Of a DNA stretch of 64,000 bases, positions 22,025-33,544 are shown piece by piece. Below the pieces are notes generated by a model, which ran no database searches, was not told the origin of the DNA, and was given only the letters and a program-made list of their open reading frames with translations. Positions within the stretch are counted from its first letter, which is position 1. Each line of letters starts with the position of its first letter. The translations under genes and the position numbers were made by a program. The stretch is from Purshia tridentata (taxonomy: Eukaryota > Streptophyta > Magnoliopsida > Rosales > Rosaceae), in assembly GCA_003254885.1 (NCBI GenBank), contig QANT01008901.1:20493-84492 (forward strand), given 5' to 3'.

Positions 22025-23689
22025 GAATGGGATGAAAGTGAAATTTTTGTTAAATTATAGGGACCAAAAATGCGCTTTAGCCAAAATTTTAATACTAAGC
22101 CTTTCAATTTGGTTACACAGATATGCAACTGTTACATTAACCGAACCGTGTCCAGTCTTGATATTAATCAAACAAATTGTGACAATTACAATACTAGTCT
22201 AGATTTCACTCTGTTAGAGTCCAACAAGTAAGCAAGCAATAAGCATAAACCTATTCCTTGCATTCTGTTGATTGCTCAATGAATTTGGTAGTTGTGATTG
22301 AGTAGCAGCATAGCTTTGCCTTTGTACGTTCAATTGCTTTACAAAAATCGACAAACACAATTCTTTTGATGATATGATTATAGATAGAGTTTAATATTGG
22401 TAAGTAATATATACAACTGGTGGTAGATAATGAAGAAGCTTTTCTTCATTGAAAAGGGACAAAATTGTTGTAACAAAATTGAATAAGGTACACAGATAAA
22501 AGTGCATGGTTTTTTTATGGCATATCTATGTGTGTTTTTCTGATACTCGATACTTGGCCACCTGAAAGTAAAAGGCACGTGTTGTGACATTGGGTTTCGA
22601 TCCCTTAAACCTCCAGAGGGATAGTACGGACGAGTTAGTCGAATGTCTTTTTGGGGAAGCTAACCTGGGTGGTATTACCTAGTAAATGGATACTCTCGTT
22701 ACAGTATCAAGAAGGTGGTTGAATTTCTAATACTGGTTGTTGGCCGTTCATGATCGGTTGCATGTAAGTATCTAAACTTTGTCACATGACAAGATTTTCA
22801 CTAAAAAAGTTGTATGGGCATGCAAAAGTTTTACTCACCGATTATTGGCATATTTATTAGTATTTGCTATCCGTATTGCAAATTTTGGTTTTGCATTGTT
22901 TTGCCTATCATTATGAAATTCTTATATCTATATACATTCGATATTATTTTCAAACCTGACTAGGATTTCCCCCGAGGGAAAACAATGATCATATGTAAAA
23001 CTTATCCCCTACTATACTCTTATAAGTGTAGGTAACCCAGTGGTTGTGGGCACCACTTTATTAATGGCAGAATCACTCTGAAGTGGTTGGACTATTCTAG
23101 CATATCTGTTTATCTATTATTTCTATATAAGTACTACTTACTTATGTAGTGATTATGGTTATCGTTTTCTGAACTTATAACTCACTCGGGTTGGTACTTT
23201 TATTATTATTTAATATAATGAGGTATTTTTAGTAATTTACGACTCTGATCCAATCCGATTTCACAACTCAAAAGGACTTAACTCATTTTAAAGAGCTTAA
23301 TATTATAATACTCATAAGTAATGGGTATTACAGTCTTGGGATCTTTAAGATGGGTGCTACTATGGCGTTTTCAGCAGTTCTAGGGCATCACAGTAGTCTT
23401 GGATATTCTCAAAATATGTGCTTGTTACATACTTGGGTTTTGGTGCGTGATACTAAACGTCCCATACCGTACATCTTACTACTATGGCCCCGAATGTCCC
23501 ATGTATGAGTCAACATCTGTCCATCCCTTAGCCTCAAATATTTTGAAATTATTCTTTTCAGGTTTCCTTCAACAAATCTTTCACAAATCATCAGATCACT
23601 AGGTAAATCTCCCATTCTCCTTAGTGTCTCCAATAAATCACGAGATGGTCAGGGAGACCAGTGACACCTTGCATGGCGAGACCATGAAA

Positions 23690-24000
23690 GTGTTAGAGAG
23701 AGGCATGAAGGGTTTGAATTAGGCCGAGGTGGGTACTGGGTTGTAGGTGTTTTACAATTTGGGTGAGGTGAAACCAGTTATAGAGTAGTTGATTTATATT
23801 TTTATTTATTTTTAAAGCCAAATAGTAAGATTTATGCGTGACACGTTAGCAGTTAACAATTTTTTTTACACAAAGACTAACGGAGGTACTTAGTTGGTGA
23901 AATTTCGTAGTTGAAGTATTCTAATACAACATTTTAAACTTGAGGTACCAAGTTGAAAAGTGTTTTATAGTTGAAGTATTTAAGTGTTAAGGTACAACCT
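23690..24000 (-). repeat. half of a long-TIR element (family of 34033-34600)
   Basis: Its reverse complement aligns with 34150-34400 and its plus strand with the 34440-34590 arm. Shared strings include GGTACTTAGTTGGTGA, AAACTTGAGGTACCAAGTTG and TTTTACAATTTGGGTGAG. The shared text identifies it as one more copy of the foldback-like family seen at 30.4 and 34.0 kb. Confidence 0.75.
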
Positions 24001-24020
24001 ACCTTAACACTTAAATACTT
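23974..24020. repeat. perfect 21-bp inverted repeat with 5-base loop
   Basis: The left arm 23974-23994 (begins AAGTATTTAAGTG) is the exact reverse complement of 24000-24020, with CAACC between. It lies at the outer end of the TIR fragment, so it may mark a head-to-head junction of two TIR ends. Confidence 0.9.
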
Positions 24021-24285
24021 TTTGAATTTGCCTATAATTGAGATTAGGTGATGTTGAAATTGGGCTATAATGTTATTAAGTGATATTGATATTGGGCTAT
24101 AAATGTTATTAGGTTATGTTTGTTTTAATGAAACCCATAAAACTTGGGCCTTCGTAACAATGTTGGTTTTCTATTTATAACAAAATGTAAAAAATTCTTC
24201 AAATTTGGGCCTCAAAAAAATATACTCATCCCAAACCACATAATTAGACAGAACTAAAATATTGACTAACTGACCTTCAATGTTT

Positions 24286-25240
24286 GGAAGCTTGCCAATT
24301 TAGTTACGGTTTCAAAAAAAATTTGGCCTAAGTATATTTCTAGTCCTTGTACTTTAATAAAATTTTCACTTTGGTCCCGTTAATTGATTTTGACAATTTT
24401 AGTCCCGTACTTTTAATATGTTTGCAATTAAGTCCAAATTATTAATTCTGTTTATTCTTTAAATGAAATATAATGTAACAACGCATAAAAATGAGTATTT
24501 TAGAAATTTCATAACTACCACGGTCTAAAAAAATAATTTTAAATTTTAAATAAAATATAATTAAGAAAGAAAGAAAAGACAAATCTAAAATAATTAAGTA
24601 AAAATGACATATGTCCAGATGTAATTGGGCAACGTCATCCAATTAAATGAGTTCCATTTTTACATTATTTAAAATGTCCAAATTATCCACGTTACGTCAT
24701 ATTTCGGCCATAATTTAAACCTAATTAATGATTTGAACCTAATTAAACACATGATTAAAGTGCATGATTGAAATTTCTAAAATTGAAAGAATGGGATGAA
24801 AGTGAAATTTTTGTTAAATTATAGGGACCAAAACTGCACTTTGGCCAAAATTTTAATACTGAGCCTTTCGGTTTGGTTACACTAATATGCATACTGTTAC
24901 ATTAACCGAACCGTGTCCAGTCTTGATATTTAATCAAACAAATTATGACAATTACAATACTAATCTAAATTTTACTCTGTTAGAGTCCAACAAGTAAGAA
25001 AGCAATAAGCATAAACCTATTCCTTGCATTCCGTTGATTGCTCAATGAATTTGGTAGTTGTGATTGAGCAGCAGCATAGCTTTGCCTTTGTACATTCAAT
25101 TGCTTTACAAAAATCGACAAACACAATTCTTTTGATGATATGATTATAGATAGAGTTTAATATTGGTAAGTAATATATACAACTTGTGGTAGATAATGAA
25201 GAAGCTTTTCTTCATTGAAAGGGACAAAATTCTTGTAACA
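24286..25240. repeat. direct repeat copy 2
   Basis: This is the second copy of the 20397-22480 segment without the 1.4 kb insertion, with homology to the end of the shared AAGAAGCTTTTCTTCATTGAAA stretch near 25225. It sits immediately downstream of the 3' end of the ROMO1-type gene. It contains no gene. Confidence 0.85.
24325..24846. mobile_element. Mutator-type TIR element, copy 2 (uninterrupted)
   Basis: This 522 bp element has TIRs matching copy 1: GGCCTAAGTATATTTCTAGT at the left, and GGCCAAAGTGCAGTTTTGGT at the right in reverse complement. It has no coding capacity. The interior keeps CATATTTCGGCC and AATTAAGTCC stretches typical of plant MITEs of this type. Confidence 0.75.
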
Positions 25241-25767
25241 AAAACAAGATGAGACGTTTATCATTTGATGCTCTAGATTTTCACGGCTGCACAAATCTAA
25301 AAGAAAGTATTAATGAGATGCCAAATAATTCTACAGGCAGCTAACCTGCACAGTGTGATTATTGACCAAAAAAGAAACCTGCAAAGTGACTGATCAAAAA
25401 CATACAATTACCGGTTTCTATCTGCATCCCAAGTCCCAACTCATATACAATTTGATCAAGAATAACAGGAAAAGAAACAATCAGAGTACCGTTCTGCATC
25501 CCATATAAGAATTAAAAAATAAATAAAAATTTAATTGGGGAGAGAGAAAATTCTGTATGAAAAGGCCACTCCTGTGAAGAAAAAGTACATGATCATATCT
25601 TCATGTGCAGCAACCGGAAGAAAAGATAAATTACAGTGAAAATTCCAAATCAATATTTTAAGCAGAAACATCATCACATGCCACCTTCAAAGTGTCTTAT
25701 CTTCATGTTTAAAAGCAGAACTTTGTAAACAGAACAAAATTAGTTCAATTCAATACAGCAAAGAAAC
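25241..25767. other. 3' flank and probable 3' UTR of the ROMO1-type gene
   Basis: AT-rich sequence without a coding signature. The gene on the minus strand ends at 25768, so its 3' UTR should lie in the upper part of this stretch. I could not place a poly(A) site with confidence. Confidence 0.4.
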
Positions 25768-28700
25768 TTAATATGACTTCCCACAATGTATCAAACTCCC
25801 GGCACCTAAGAAAAGACCAAAAATAGCTGCACTGCCAAGCGTTGTTTGTCCAATGTACCTGATCTTTTGAAGCCCTGGCACCTGCATCAGCCAGAGGAGA
25901 TATACGCATAATTTTTCATTTGGAGAGGATATATAGTACGAAATAATATGCAAGCACGACAGACTCTTGGAAGGAAAATATTATATAATAGCCTGCTTTT
26001 ATGTGTAATACAATAGAACAAAAACTGGAGAGGGGAATTGAGGTAGTAATTGGGGTGACCCCAAAGTTATTCATCCATAATTCTTTGCAGTTACCTTATT
26101 GATAAAAGAATGTATCACCCTATATGTTCAAGCATATTAGCACTAGATAAACCCCATATTCTAGATCTTGAAATGTGCTAGGTAATCCCAATAGTTATCA
26201 GAACCATAACAATAGTTGATGCAGCAGTAAAGCTGGTTAGAAAAGAAATATCTCTATCAAACCTGTTGGCCAAATCTGTTAAAGAGGCCTAGGATATAGG
26301 TTTTCTAACCAAGCTATTGCTGCTGCATCAGCAGTGGAGCTGTCCCCAAGGAATTTGAGAGGGTCAAACTGAGTAAGTTTGCTTTCAGAGGCACAACTCC
26401 TTACCAATTGAGCTACTCCTTGGGGTTAATGTTTTTTTTACTAAATAAAAATTATTTTTGGAAGAATAAAAACTTTGAAATTTCCATACCTTGCAAACAA
26501 ATTTAAAAAAATACTGCAGGGATTAATAAATTTTGACCAGCTATAACTCCAATATAAAGAATCTAGAGGTTCAGTTTGGCACAACTTTCGGAGAACCATT
26601 AAACCTTTTCAGAAACAGAAAGCACTTTTGACAACTCTTTGGGGTTATTTCTCTGTACTTTTAAAAAACTTTTATGCTCTTGGTTAAAAAAAAAAAACTT
26701 TTATGCTTCCCCCAAGCAATAAAATGTGAATATTGGCGAAGCACAGAAGTTTTGTTTCTTCCAATAGACATTAATTTGTAAAAGGTCTTCTTGTTGTAGC
26801 TATGCTAAATGAATTATAACTTAAGATATTTACTTTAATCAGTGAAGGAATAGAATGTGGTAGAGTTTTATAAAATAAAATAATTATAATACCTTAAGAA
26901 AATAGCAGATATGTCTTCATCTTAGCTCGATCTCACCCCAAATGACACAATCACAATGACCGAAAGTCTTATTATATCTTTATAGATAAATGATGGGATC
27001 AAGATTTTCATTTCTTTTCTAAATATAGAGACCCCTTTGGCAAATCCTGACCATCTAATTGTAATCTACACAAATGTGGCATTATAAGTTATCATATATT
27101 TTTAAATTTGGCAGTTCTTATGCCACTATTATGACCATCTGATCATGATATGGTAAAGATTCTCTTGGATGAACCTTGCATTGCCCTATTTCTAGGGAGT
27201 TGTGGGTATAATGTTTTCTTTGTTTGGGGTTGTTGGTTGATGACAGACTCGTGAGATTGTTAACGGGCAATCTGTAAGGGAAAATTTTTTGGCCTGGAAG
27301 GCCACTCCATTGTGTTGCTTTTGGTGTTTGTGGCTTGAGAAAAACCACAGAGCTTTTGAAGGAGTGGAGCATTCTTGGATGAAGATTAAAGAGTAGTTTT
27401 GGTTATAATTTATTTCTCTGGCTTCACAGACTCCTTTCATTTTTTTTTCTTTCTCTTTTTGATTTTCCCTTTTATCTTTCTTTTCTTCCCTCTGTATACT
27501 CCATGTGTACATGGGCTGTGTCCCTCAGTGTCTTCAATATATCTTTACTTAATTACCAAAAAACAATTAACACAAACTCTTTACATGAATGTTTCCATAT
27601 TCTCAGCCAGTTTTTAAAAATTAATCATGGTAACGGAAAGATCCGTTAATGAAAAGATTATATGAAGAACGGTGCACAAATAGTACGAAATTTTTATTCA
27701 AAGAGATGAGACAAAAATGACTATATACTCATGAGTAGAAGTTCAGCCTGAGATCTGAGAATGTACCTTATACCTTACAGCCTCATACGTCCCATACACA
27801 GCACCTGGACATAAAAATATTGTTTATCAATTAATGCAAATGACCTGGGTTAGACTTTCAAATCATTGGGATAAAATGCAAACATAAGTGAACCCATTTT
27901 TCTCAAGCTAGCTGACTAATTTATCTCAAGTAATTTCCATCCATTGTTTCATGAGATTTATGGCTGAAAATGCTCTAGCAATTTTACTGGAGGAAAAATA
28001 ATTCTAGAAATATGATCTTCTAGTATTAATAATCAAGAAACTCCTATGATAAAATGGTCCCACGAAGAATATGCTGAATAAGGTGGTGATGAACCATCAG
28101 AATTAATAAAAGGCACTTAAATAAGATTAAGAAAAATTCTGTTTGTTGTGCATCATCTAGTAGAAGAAACATATATTTTCAATTTTCTTTCAGTTTTGAC
28201 ATCTACCTGGTTCTAGGTTTCACTTGGAAAAATTGTCATTACATAACATGTCAATATCACATAGTAATTGGACAAAGCACAGATTATACAACAAACTTGT
28301 AACCAAGGGGAAACTGAAAAGTGAAAAGACCAGGTTAGGCTGTCTTCTCGCTCAATTTAGTGACCAGTTTATTTGGAAAAAAGATAAATGAGAAATGGTG
28401 ACCCTTAATAAAAAAATTAGGAGAATCTGAACATTCAAACCTAACGGCAGGATTAGCTCTGTAAATATTGCATGGCAAAGAGATGGTCAAGATGTCTCCC
28501 ACCTCAACTTGATAACCGTTACTATAAAAGAAGAACTTTTAGACACAAAAGATGAATTAGTCTTTGGCGGATACTAGGAGAAAACGGGATAGGCATTTTC
28601 TTTTGGCAAAAAGTGCAGGATTCATATTGTGAAAACTGAAAAGAAAGATAATGTCAACTTTAAATAATTACAGGCTAGCCAACGTTTTTGGGTTTACCAT

Positions 28701-30184
28701 GCTTATTTTACTGCATATATTAAATGCACTTTCCAGTTTCCAAAAGAATGATTACACATAAAGACACCCTGAAACCTAAATTATAAATAGGGAAGCAGAA
28801 AATTTTCAAAGATTTCTTGTTGAAGGACAATAATGTCCAAGGCAAATACTATCTTCTCAATCAAAGAATCAAAGTCAGCAACAGTGCTTCAGTGAGAGCC
28901 TACAATCTACATATACATTAGGACAACAGCCCAATATGACAAGTAAGATTGAGCTACAGTAAGTTGTAAGCACCCATTCCAGAAACCAGAATAGCAATCC
29001 AAGATGAGAACAAAATTAGAACATATATGATGGTATAAGTTCAAAGCCAAGCCTTATTAACTCTCTTACTTTCAAATGTATAAATAATGCATTTGAAAAG
29101 TTGATTCTTTACCAGCATAATATTGAAAGCACTGGCCCCGCACCTCCTCCCCAATATGTTTGATGCTACTTAGAAATATTATATAGTAAATCACATCTTA
29201 TTAATATAAATGACTTTATTCTTTATGCAAACAATGAAGTTTTGTGGATTATATAACTATTTCAAACCCAAAAGAAATGTATTTATGCATATCACTCTTG
29301 ATTATCATGAAAACTTTCAATCTTGTTAAATTCTTTCTGATATAATTAACTACTTCTAAGATGAGCATACCTTTTTCTACTATACATGAAAAATCTGATA
29401 CTTTTCTATTATTATTATCCTTACAATTTTATTTTAGGAGTATCTCCAGGGTAATATTTTCTTAATAGGTTTATATCAGCCCCTCTTGCAAAACCTGTCT
29501 TGATAGGGGATCTTTATTTAAGAGTACCAGTTATCTTATATACCAAATAGATCTGAAATAGGCAAATGAAAAGCATAAGTCCACAAACCCAGTATAAGGA
29601 ATAAAAAAAAATTTGATGACAACGCTAACAACTTTCAAGCATACTTTTTTCCACTAATAACAAAATCTGATACTTTTCTATTATTATTATCCTTACAATT
29701 TTATTTTAGGAGTATCTCCAGAGTAATAATTTCTTAAAGGGGGCAGAGTGAGAAGATTTAACTTGGGATAAAGTGTGTAAAAAAAAAAGGTTAGTTTTAG
29801 GGGTATTTACGCGGATAAGCCTACTGAAAATCCCCAAAACAGTGGCTCCAAGAACCCCAACTTACAACAAAAACATGAATACCTCAATTTCCATTTAATT
29901 TCCACGTACCTATCAAAACCAACCGAACAAGTTCCAAAAATATTCTTTGAAATAAATCTCAAATACCCAAGTGAAAAAACTTTCAAGCATTACTCCACAA
30001 ACCCAGTATAAGGAAAACAAAAACAATTGATAACAAAGCTGACATGAATGAAGAAAGAGTGAAATACTTTTGGGTTCTGAAGAAAATTTGGGAAGGGTTT
30101 TAGAGATTTACCGACGGCTCCACCAACAGCGCCCCCGATTGCAACGCCGGCGCCCACGCGTGCCAAGCAGCTATCCTTAGCCAT
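25768..30184 (-). CDS. ROMO1: ROMO1/Mgr2-type mitochondrial inner-membrane protein, three exons
   Basis: The CDS is complement of 25768-25881, 27767-27804 and 30112-30184: 225 bases, 74 residues. All four splice sites are GT-AG and each junction keeps frame. Exon 1 gives MAKDSCLARVGAGVAIGG and on to AVGGAV, exon 2 gives AVYGTYEAVRYK, exon 3 gives VPGLQKIRYIGQTTLGSAAI through LFLGAGSLIHCGKSY. This is the full plant ROMO1-like protein, of normal size for the family. It has two membrane spans: a Gly-rich first one (GxxxG spacing) and a second around SAAIFGLFLGAGSLI, joined by a short basic loop. The family (human ROMO1, yeast Mgr2) sits in the mitochondrial inner membrane, where Mgr2 is a TIM23 translocase subunit. 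No break is seen, so it is probably functional. Two introns of 1.9 and 2.3 kb host TE fragments. Confidence 0.93.
26217..26425 (-). mobile_element. tRNA-derived SINE-like element in intron 2
   Basis: On the minus strand from 26425 a tRNA-like head begins CCCCAAGGAGTAGCTCAATT and continues with GGTAAGGAGTTGTGCC, a good A box. A weak B box (AGTTTGACCC) follows, and a TTCCTTGG 3' arm pairs with CCAAGGA at the start. After this head comes a body containing a 28-30 base inverted repeat (TGATGCAGCAG...GGTTAGAAAA at 26301-26332 against 26217-26245). This suits a SINE. It lies in sense orientation to the host gene. The 3' end and target duplication were not resolved. Confidence 0.5.
27240..27560 (+). 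pseudogene. LINE 3' end fragment in intron 2
   Basis: A plus-strand frame reads VNGQSVRENFLAWKATPL then CCFWCLWLEKNHRAFEG. This matches the pattern at the C-terminus of plant L1-type reverse transcriptase proteins (zinc-binding region: W-K-x-x-P-L-C-x-x-W-x-x-W-x-E-R-N). A stop and a pyrimidine-rich 3' region with TGTGTCCCTCAGTG follow. It is a 5'-truncated copy, opposite in orientation to the host gene. The start of the fragment is uncertain. Confidence 0.55.
29389..29738. repeat. direct 77-bp repeat in intron 1
   Basis: 29389-29465 and 29662-29738 are almost identical (AAAATCTGATACTTTTC through TATCTCCAG), 273 bases apart. A second shared word, CCACAAACCCAGTATAAGGA, occurs at 29580 and 29996, so the intron end has undergone local duplication. 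Confidence 0.85.
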
Positions 30185-30324
30185 CTCAAGCGTTTTTGTG
30201 TGAATATGTATGTAGGTGTCTGATGAATATTGAAGATATGGAGAGACGATGGTTACTATTGATTTCTGCGATTACAGAGACTGAGAATGCGGGCTAAAAC
30301 TTGCTTGGGCTCCACAACAACAGG

Positions 30325-30330
30325 TTTATA
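30325..30330 (-). promoter_or_regulatory. TATA box candidate of the ROMO1-type gene
   Basis: On the minus strand TATAAACC lies about 140 bases upstream of the ATG at 30184. An AGCCCA word on the gene strand (TGGGCT on the plus strand at 30306-30311), like the site II elements of nuclear genes for mitochondrial proteins, lies just downstream. Position and sequence fit a plant core promoter; no experimental support. Confidence 0.4.
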
Positions 30331-30399
30331 TTTTTCCTTAGTTGGCATCCTATGCGATAATTTTTGGTTTTCTTTCTTAAATAAAAATTTAGATTAAAT

Positions 30400-33065
30400 A
30401 CCCATATAAGCCGTGTTTTTCCTCACCAACACCAAAAACATGCATAAAAATTATATATTTTAACTATACACTATTTTTTAATTTGATACCTCAAGTTCAA
30501 ATAATTGTATTAGAATATCTCAATTACAAAATATTGCCAATTAAGTACCTCTATTAATATTTTCGTAAAAAAAGTTGTTAATTACTAATATGGGACACAT
30601 AAACCCTACTTTGGCTTTAAAAAATAAATAAAAATAAATCAACTGCTTTATACCTGGTTCCAGCTCACCCAAATTGTAAAACAGTTACAACCTAGTACCT
30701 ACCTCGACCTGGTTCAAACCCTCCATGTCTCTCTCCAACACTTTCATAACCTCACCAAGTAACGTGTCGCCGGTTTTCCTGACCCAATTGGTGAGATTTA
30801 TGTATGTCACGTCAGTAATTAATAGTTTTTTTAACGGAAAGACTAACGAAGGTATGGCTAACATTTGACTATAACTTTTCTACTATGCTGCAGATTATGA
30901 TGGTCATTTTGGATTAATTTCCATATTGAAACTCAAGTTTAAAGGTAAGAAAAAGTGATACTCAAATAACTCGGCCCACATAGTTGAATGGTTGAAAGAC
31001 TTTAGTTGTTTGTGTGTGATTTTTTTTATGTGTTGTTTGTATGTAACCATCATAAAATAAAATAAATTATATTATGTTTATTGTTTTTGGGTATTAAAAA
31101 TAGAGAAATTTTAATTTGGGTAAACACATGAAATATTCAAATATATTCAATATTAGCCTTAAATTAAGGGTTAATTACGATTATATACCTCAACTTTGGA
31201 TCCATTTATCTTTAGTACCCGATCTTCAAAACCTAGCGCTAAGGTACCTAACTACGAATAAGCAGCACTAAGGTATCTCTATTAGTTTTCCATCTAGCAG
31301 GCCGTTAATTGCTGACATAGGGCACTGGATGTACACCATGTGTCACCTTTTTTTTTTTGAATTTTTTGAATTTTTCTATTTTTACAAACTTTGAGAATTA
31401 ATTAAAAATAGCTCCGGACTTAGAAAAATACACAGAAAATTCCTACGGACTCGTCTTGACTAGTACTAATTTACTTTAAGATCAAATGACCAATTTGCCC
31501 TCTGAGAGTTTCTAGAAAATTTGGAAAGTCCAAATTTTTGAAAACACTCAAAGGGAAATTTTTTTTGTATTTAATCAAAAATAGCTCCGGACTCAGAAAA
31601 ATTCCTAAGGACTAGTCTTGACTAGTACTAATTTACTATGAGGTCAAGTTATCAATTTGCCCTCTAAAAGTTTTCAGAAATTGTTGGAAGTCCAAATTTT
31701 TTGAAAATACTAAGAGGGAAATTCTCTTTGTATGTTAATTACAAATAGCTTCGGACTCAGAAAAATACTTGAAAATTTCTTACAAACTCATCTTTACTAG
31801 TACTCATTTACTATGGGATCAAATAACCAATTTACCCTTTGAGAGTTTCTAGAAAATTTGGGAAGTCCAAATTTATTAGGAACACTCAGAGGGAAAAACA
31901 TGTTGTTTCTTAATTAAAAATAGCTCTGGATTCAAAAAAATATATAGAAAAATTCTTACGAACTCATCTTGACCAATAATAATTTACTATGGGGTCAAAT
32001 TATCAGATTTTTCTTTTTTTTTAAGAAAATTATGAAAGTCCAAATTTATTTCTAGAAAATTAAATACTCTAGACTATTTGGAAATTCATAGGATAATCTC
32101 TTAAACTCCAAAAAATACGAGGTTGGCATCATTGGTCCTCTAAACACTAATACTACCTTTCTTGTAACACTTGCTACCCAAAAGACCTCTTGGTCATAGA
32201 GGAAAATAAATTCTAGAAATAAATTTGGACTTCCAAAATTTCTTAGAAACTATGAAAGGGTAAATTGGTAATTTGACCTTATAGTAAATTAGTATTATTG
32301 AAGAGGAGTTCATAGAATTTTTTTCGTGAGTCCAGAGCTATTTTAAATTAAAATACAAAAAAATTTCCCTTTGAGTGTTTTCATAAAATTTGGACTTTCC
32401 AAATTTTCTAGAAACTCTCAATGGGCAAATTGGTAATTTGATCTTATAGTAAATTAGTACTAGTCAACACGAGTCAATAGAAAATTTCCGGATATTTTTT
32501 TAATCCAAAGCTATTTTTACTTAATTTTCAAAATTTGTAAAAATAGGAAAATTCAAAAAATTCAAAAAAAAATAAAAGAGGTGACACATGGCACACATCT
32601 AGGACGCCACATTAGCGGTTAACGGCCTGGTAGATGGAAAACTAACAGAGGTACCTTAGTGCTTCTTATTCGTAGTTGGGATACCTTAGCACCAGTTTTT
32701 GAAGATCGGGTACCGAAGGGTAAATAGACCCAAAGTTGAGGAATATAATTGTAATTAACCCTTAAATTAAAGTTCTTCTTAAAATATAATCAATGGCATA
32801 ATTTTCTTTAATACTTAATCAATATTAGGCATAATTTAATTAGATATAAAATCCTGATATCCAAATATGAGTATTAGCATTATAGTGAAACTGCAATCTA
32901 AAAAATACTATTAATACACTCAAAATGGCATTTGACTATCAAAAAATGGCTTTATCAAAGTAGAAGGCCTTAGTTGGCAATATTTTGTAGTTGAGGTACT
33001 TTTTGAACTTAAGATACCAAGTTGAACGATGGTGTATAGTTGAGGTATATAATTATAATTAAGCC
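30400..33065. mobile_element. long-TIR (foldback-like) element, copy 1, split by insertion
   Basis: The left arm 30400-30860 and right arm 32960-33065 match the intact copy at 34033-34600. The break lies at GAAGGTA (30856-30862), and homology resumes at TTAGTTGGCAATATTTTG near 32969. The arms carry the family words TACCTCAAGTTC and AACTTAAGATACCAAGTTG. No coding capacity. Confidence 0.7.
31168..32761. mobile_element. foldback-like element with 9-bp target duplication
   Basis: This 1594-bp element begins GGGTTAATTACGATTATAT and ends with the near reverse complement ATATAATTGTAATTAACCC. TTAAATTAA flanks it on both sides (31159-31167 and 32762-32770), a 9-bp target duplication as made by Mutator-type transposases. 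The inverted arms run some 750-800 bases towards a centre near 32055-32215. Each arm is built of degenerate direct repeats of about 170 bases marked by AATAGCTCCGGACTCAGAAA, ACTAGTACTAATTTACTA and AATTTGCCCTCTGAGAG (copies near 31405, 31580, 31745 and 31915 in the left arm; inverted ones near 32220-32500). No transposase frame exists. Confidence 0.9.
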
Positions 33066-33544
33066 AAATAATATTCATACATGTAAAAAAATGAATATTA
33101 GCCATTGATCATTCGGCCCTACAGAAATATTGAGAGGAACACTAAAAACATAGAGCATACATTTATATCGTATATTTTTTTTAATATTTTAAAAAACTTT
33201 GGTGAACATTTTAAAAATCTAAAACTTCAATGTATTATTGGAATCCATGTACTAGACTGTGACACCCTGAAAATATTTTTGGATATATTTTGGAGTTATT
33301 TGAATTTTTGAGAATTTTTTGTGAATTATTACAAATTATTCCCTTGTGTTTTCGAGTTCAAATATTCAAAGTTGGACAATGGTTGGAAAGTATTCATTAA
33401 TATGAATCCAAATAAATTTAGTTTGTGTTAATTGGAGTTTAAAAAAATAGTATTATGATTTTTCAAAGTTGGATTTACATTATTTCAATTTTTAAGAATT
33501 AATTTTGAAGATTAGAAACTTTTAGAAAAATTATGGAAGTCAAA

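Larger units (their letters stand above)
20436..22082. mobile_element. Mutator-type TIR element, copy 1, with nested insertion
   Basis: The left end reads GGCCAAAGTATATTTTTAGT then CTTTGGTCCC; the right end in reverse complement reads GGCTAAAGCGCATTTTTGGT then TTTCACTTTC. The TIRs are about 65 bp. The flanks AAAATTTT on both sides could be a target duplication, but the motif is its own reverse complement and may be part of the TIR. No transposase frame is visible. Confidence 0.7.
20397..22480. repeat. direct repeat copy 1 (host segment with nested elements)
   Basis: The edges match 24286-25240: the left edge shares AGTTACGGTTTCAAAAAA, and the right part shares more than 400 bases, including CCGAACCGTGTCCAGTCTTG and AGCATAGCTTTGCCTTTGTA. 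Copy 1 is longer because of an insertion of about 1.4 kb inside its TIR element. The duplication includes sequence outside the TIR element, so it is segmental and not two independent insertions. Confidence 0.85.
22481..24285. other. intergenic, repeat remnants, no gene seen
   Basis: No coding signature was found. About 22560-23400 has LTR-like texture (TCACTCGGG, GTAGGTAACCCAGTGG, ATTACAGTCTTGGG) but no definable ends. A reversed TIR fragment of the family at 34033-34600 lies at 23690-24000 and ends in a perfect palindrome. Confidence 0.4.

Noticed and set aside
26350-26425. Possible tRNA gene on the minus strand
   Set aside because: Acceptor arms and A box are present, but the anticodon and T arms do not fold properly and a SINE body follows.
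29990-30184. 64-codon single-exon reading of the ROMO1 start
   Set aside because: It reads through the GT donor at 30110-30111 into intron 1; the three-exon model gives the complete family protein.
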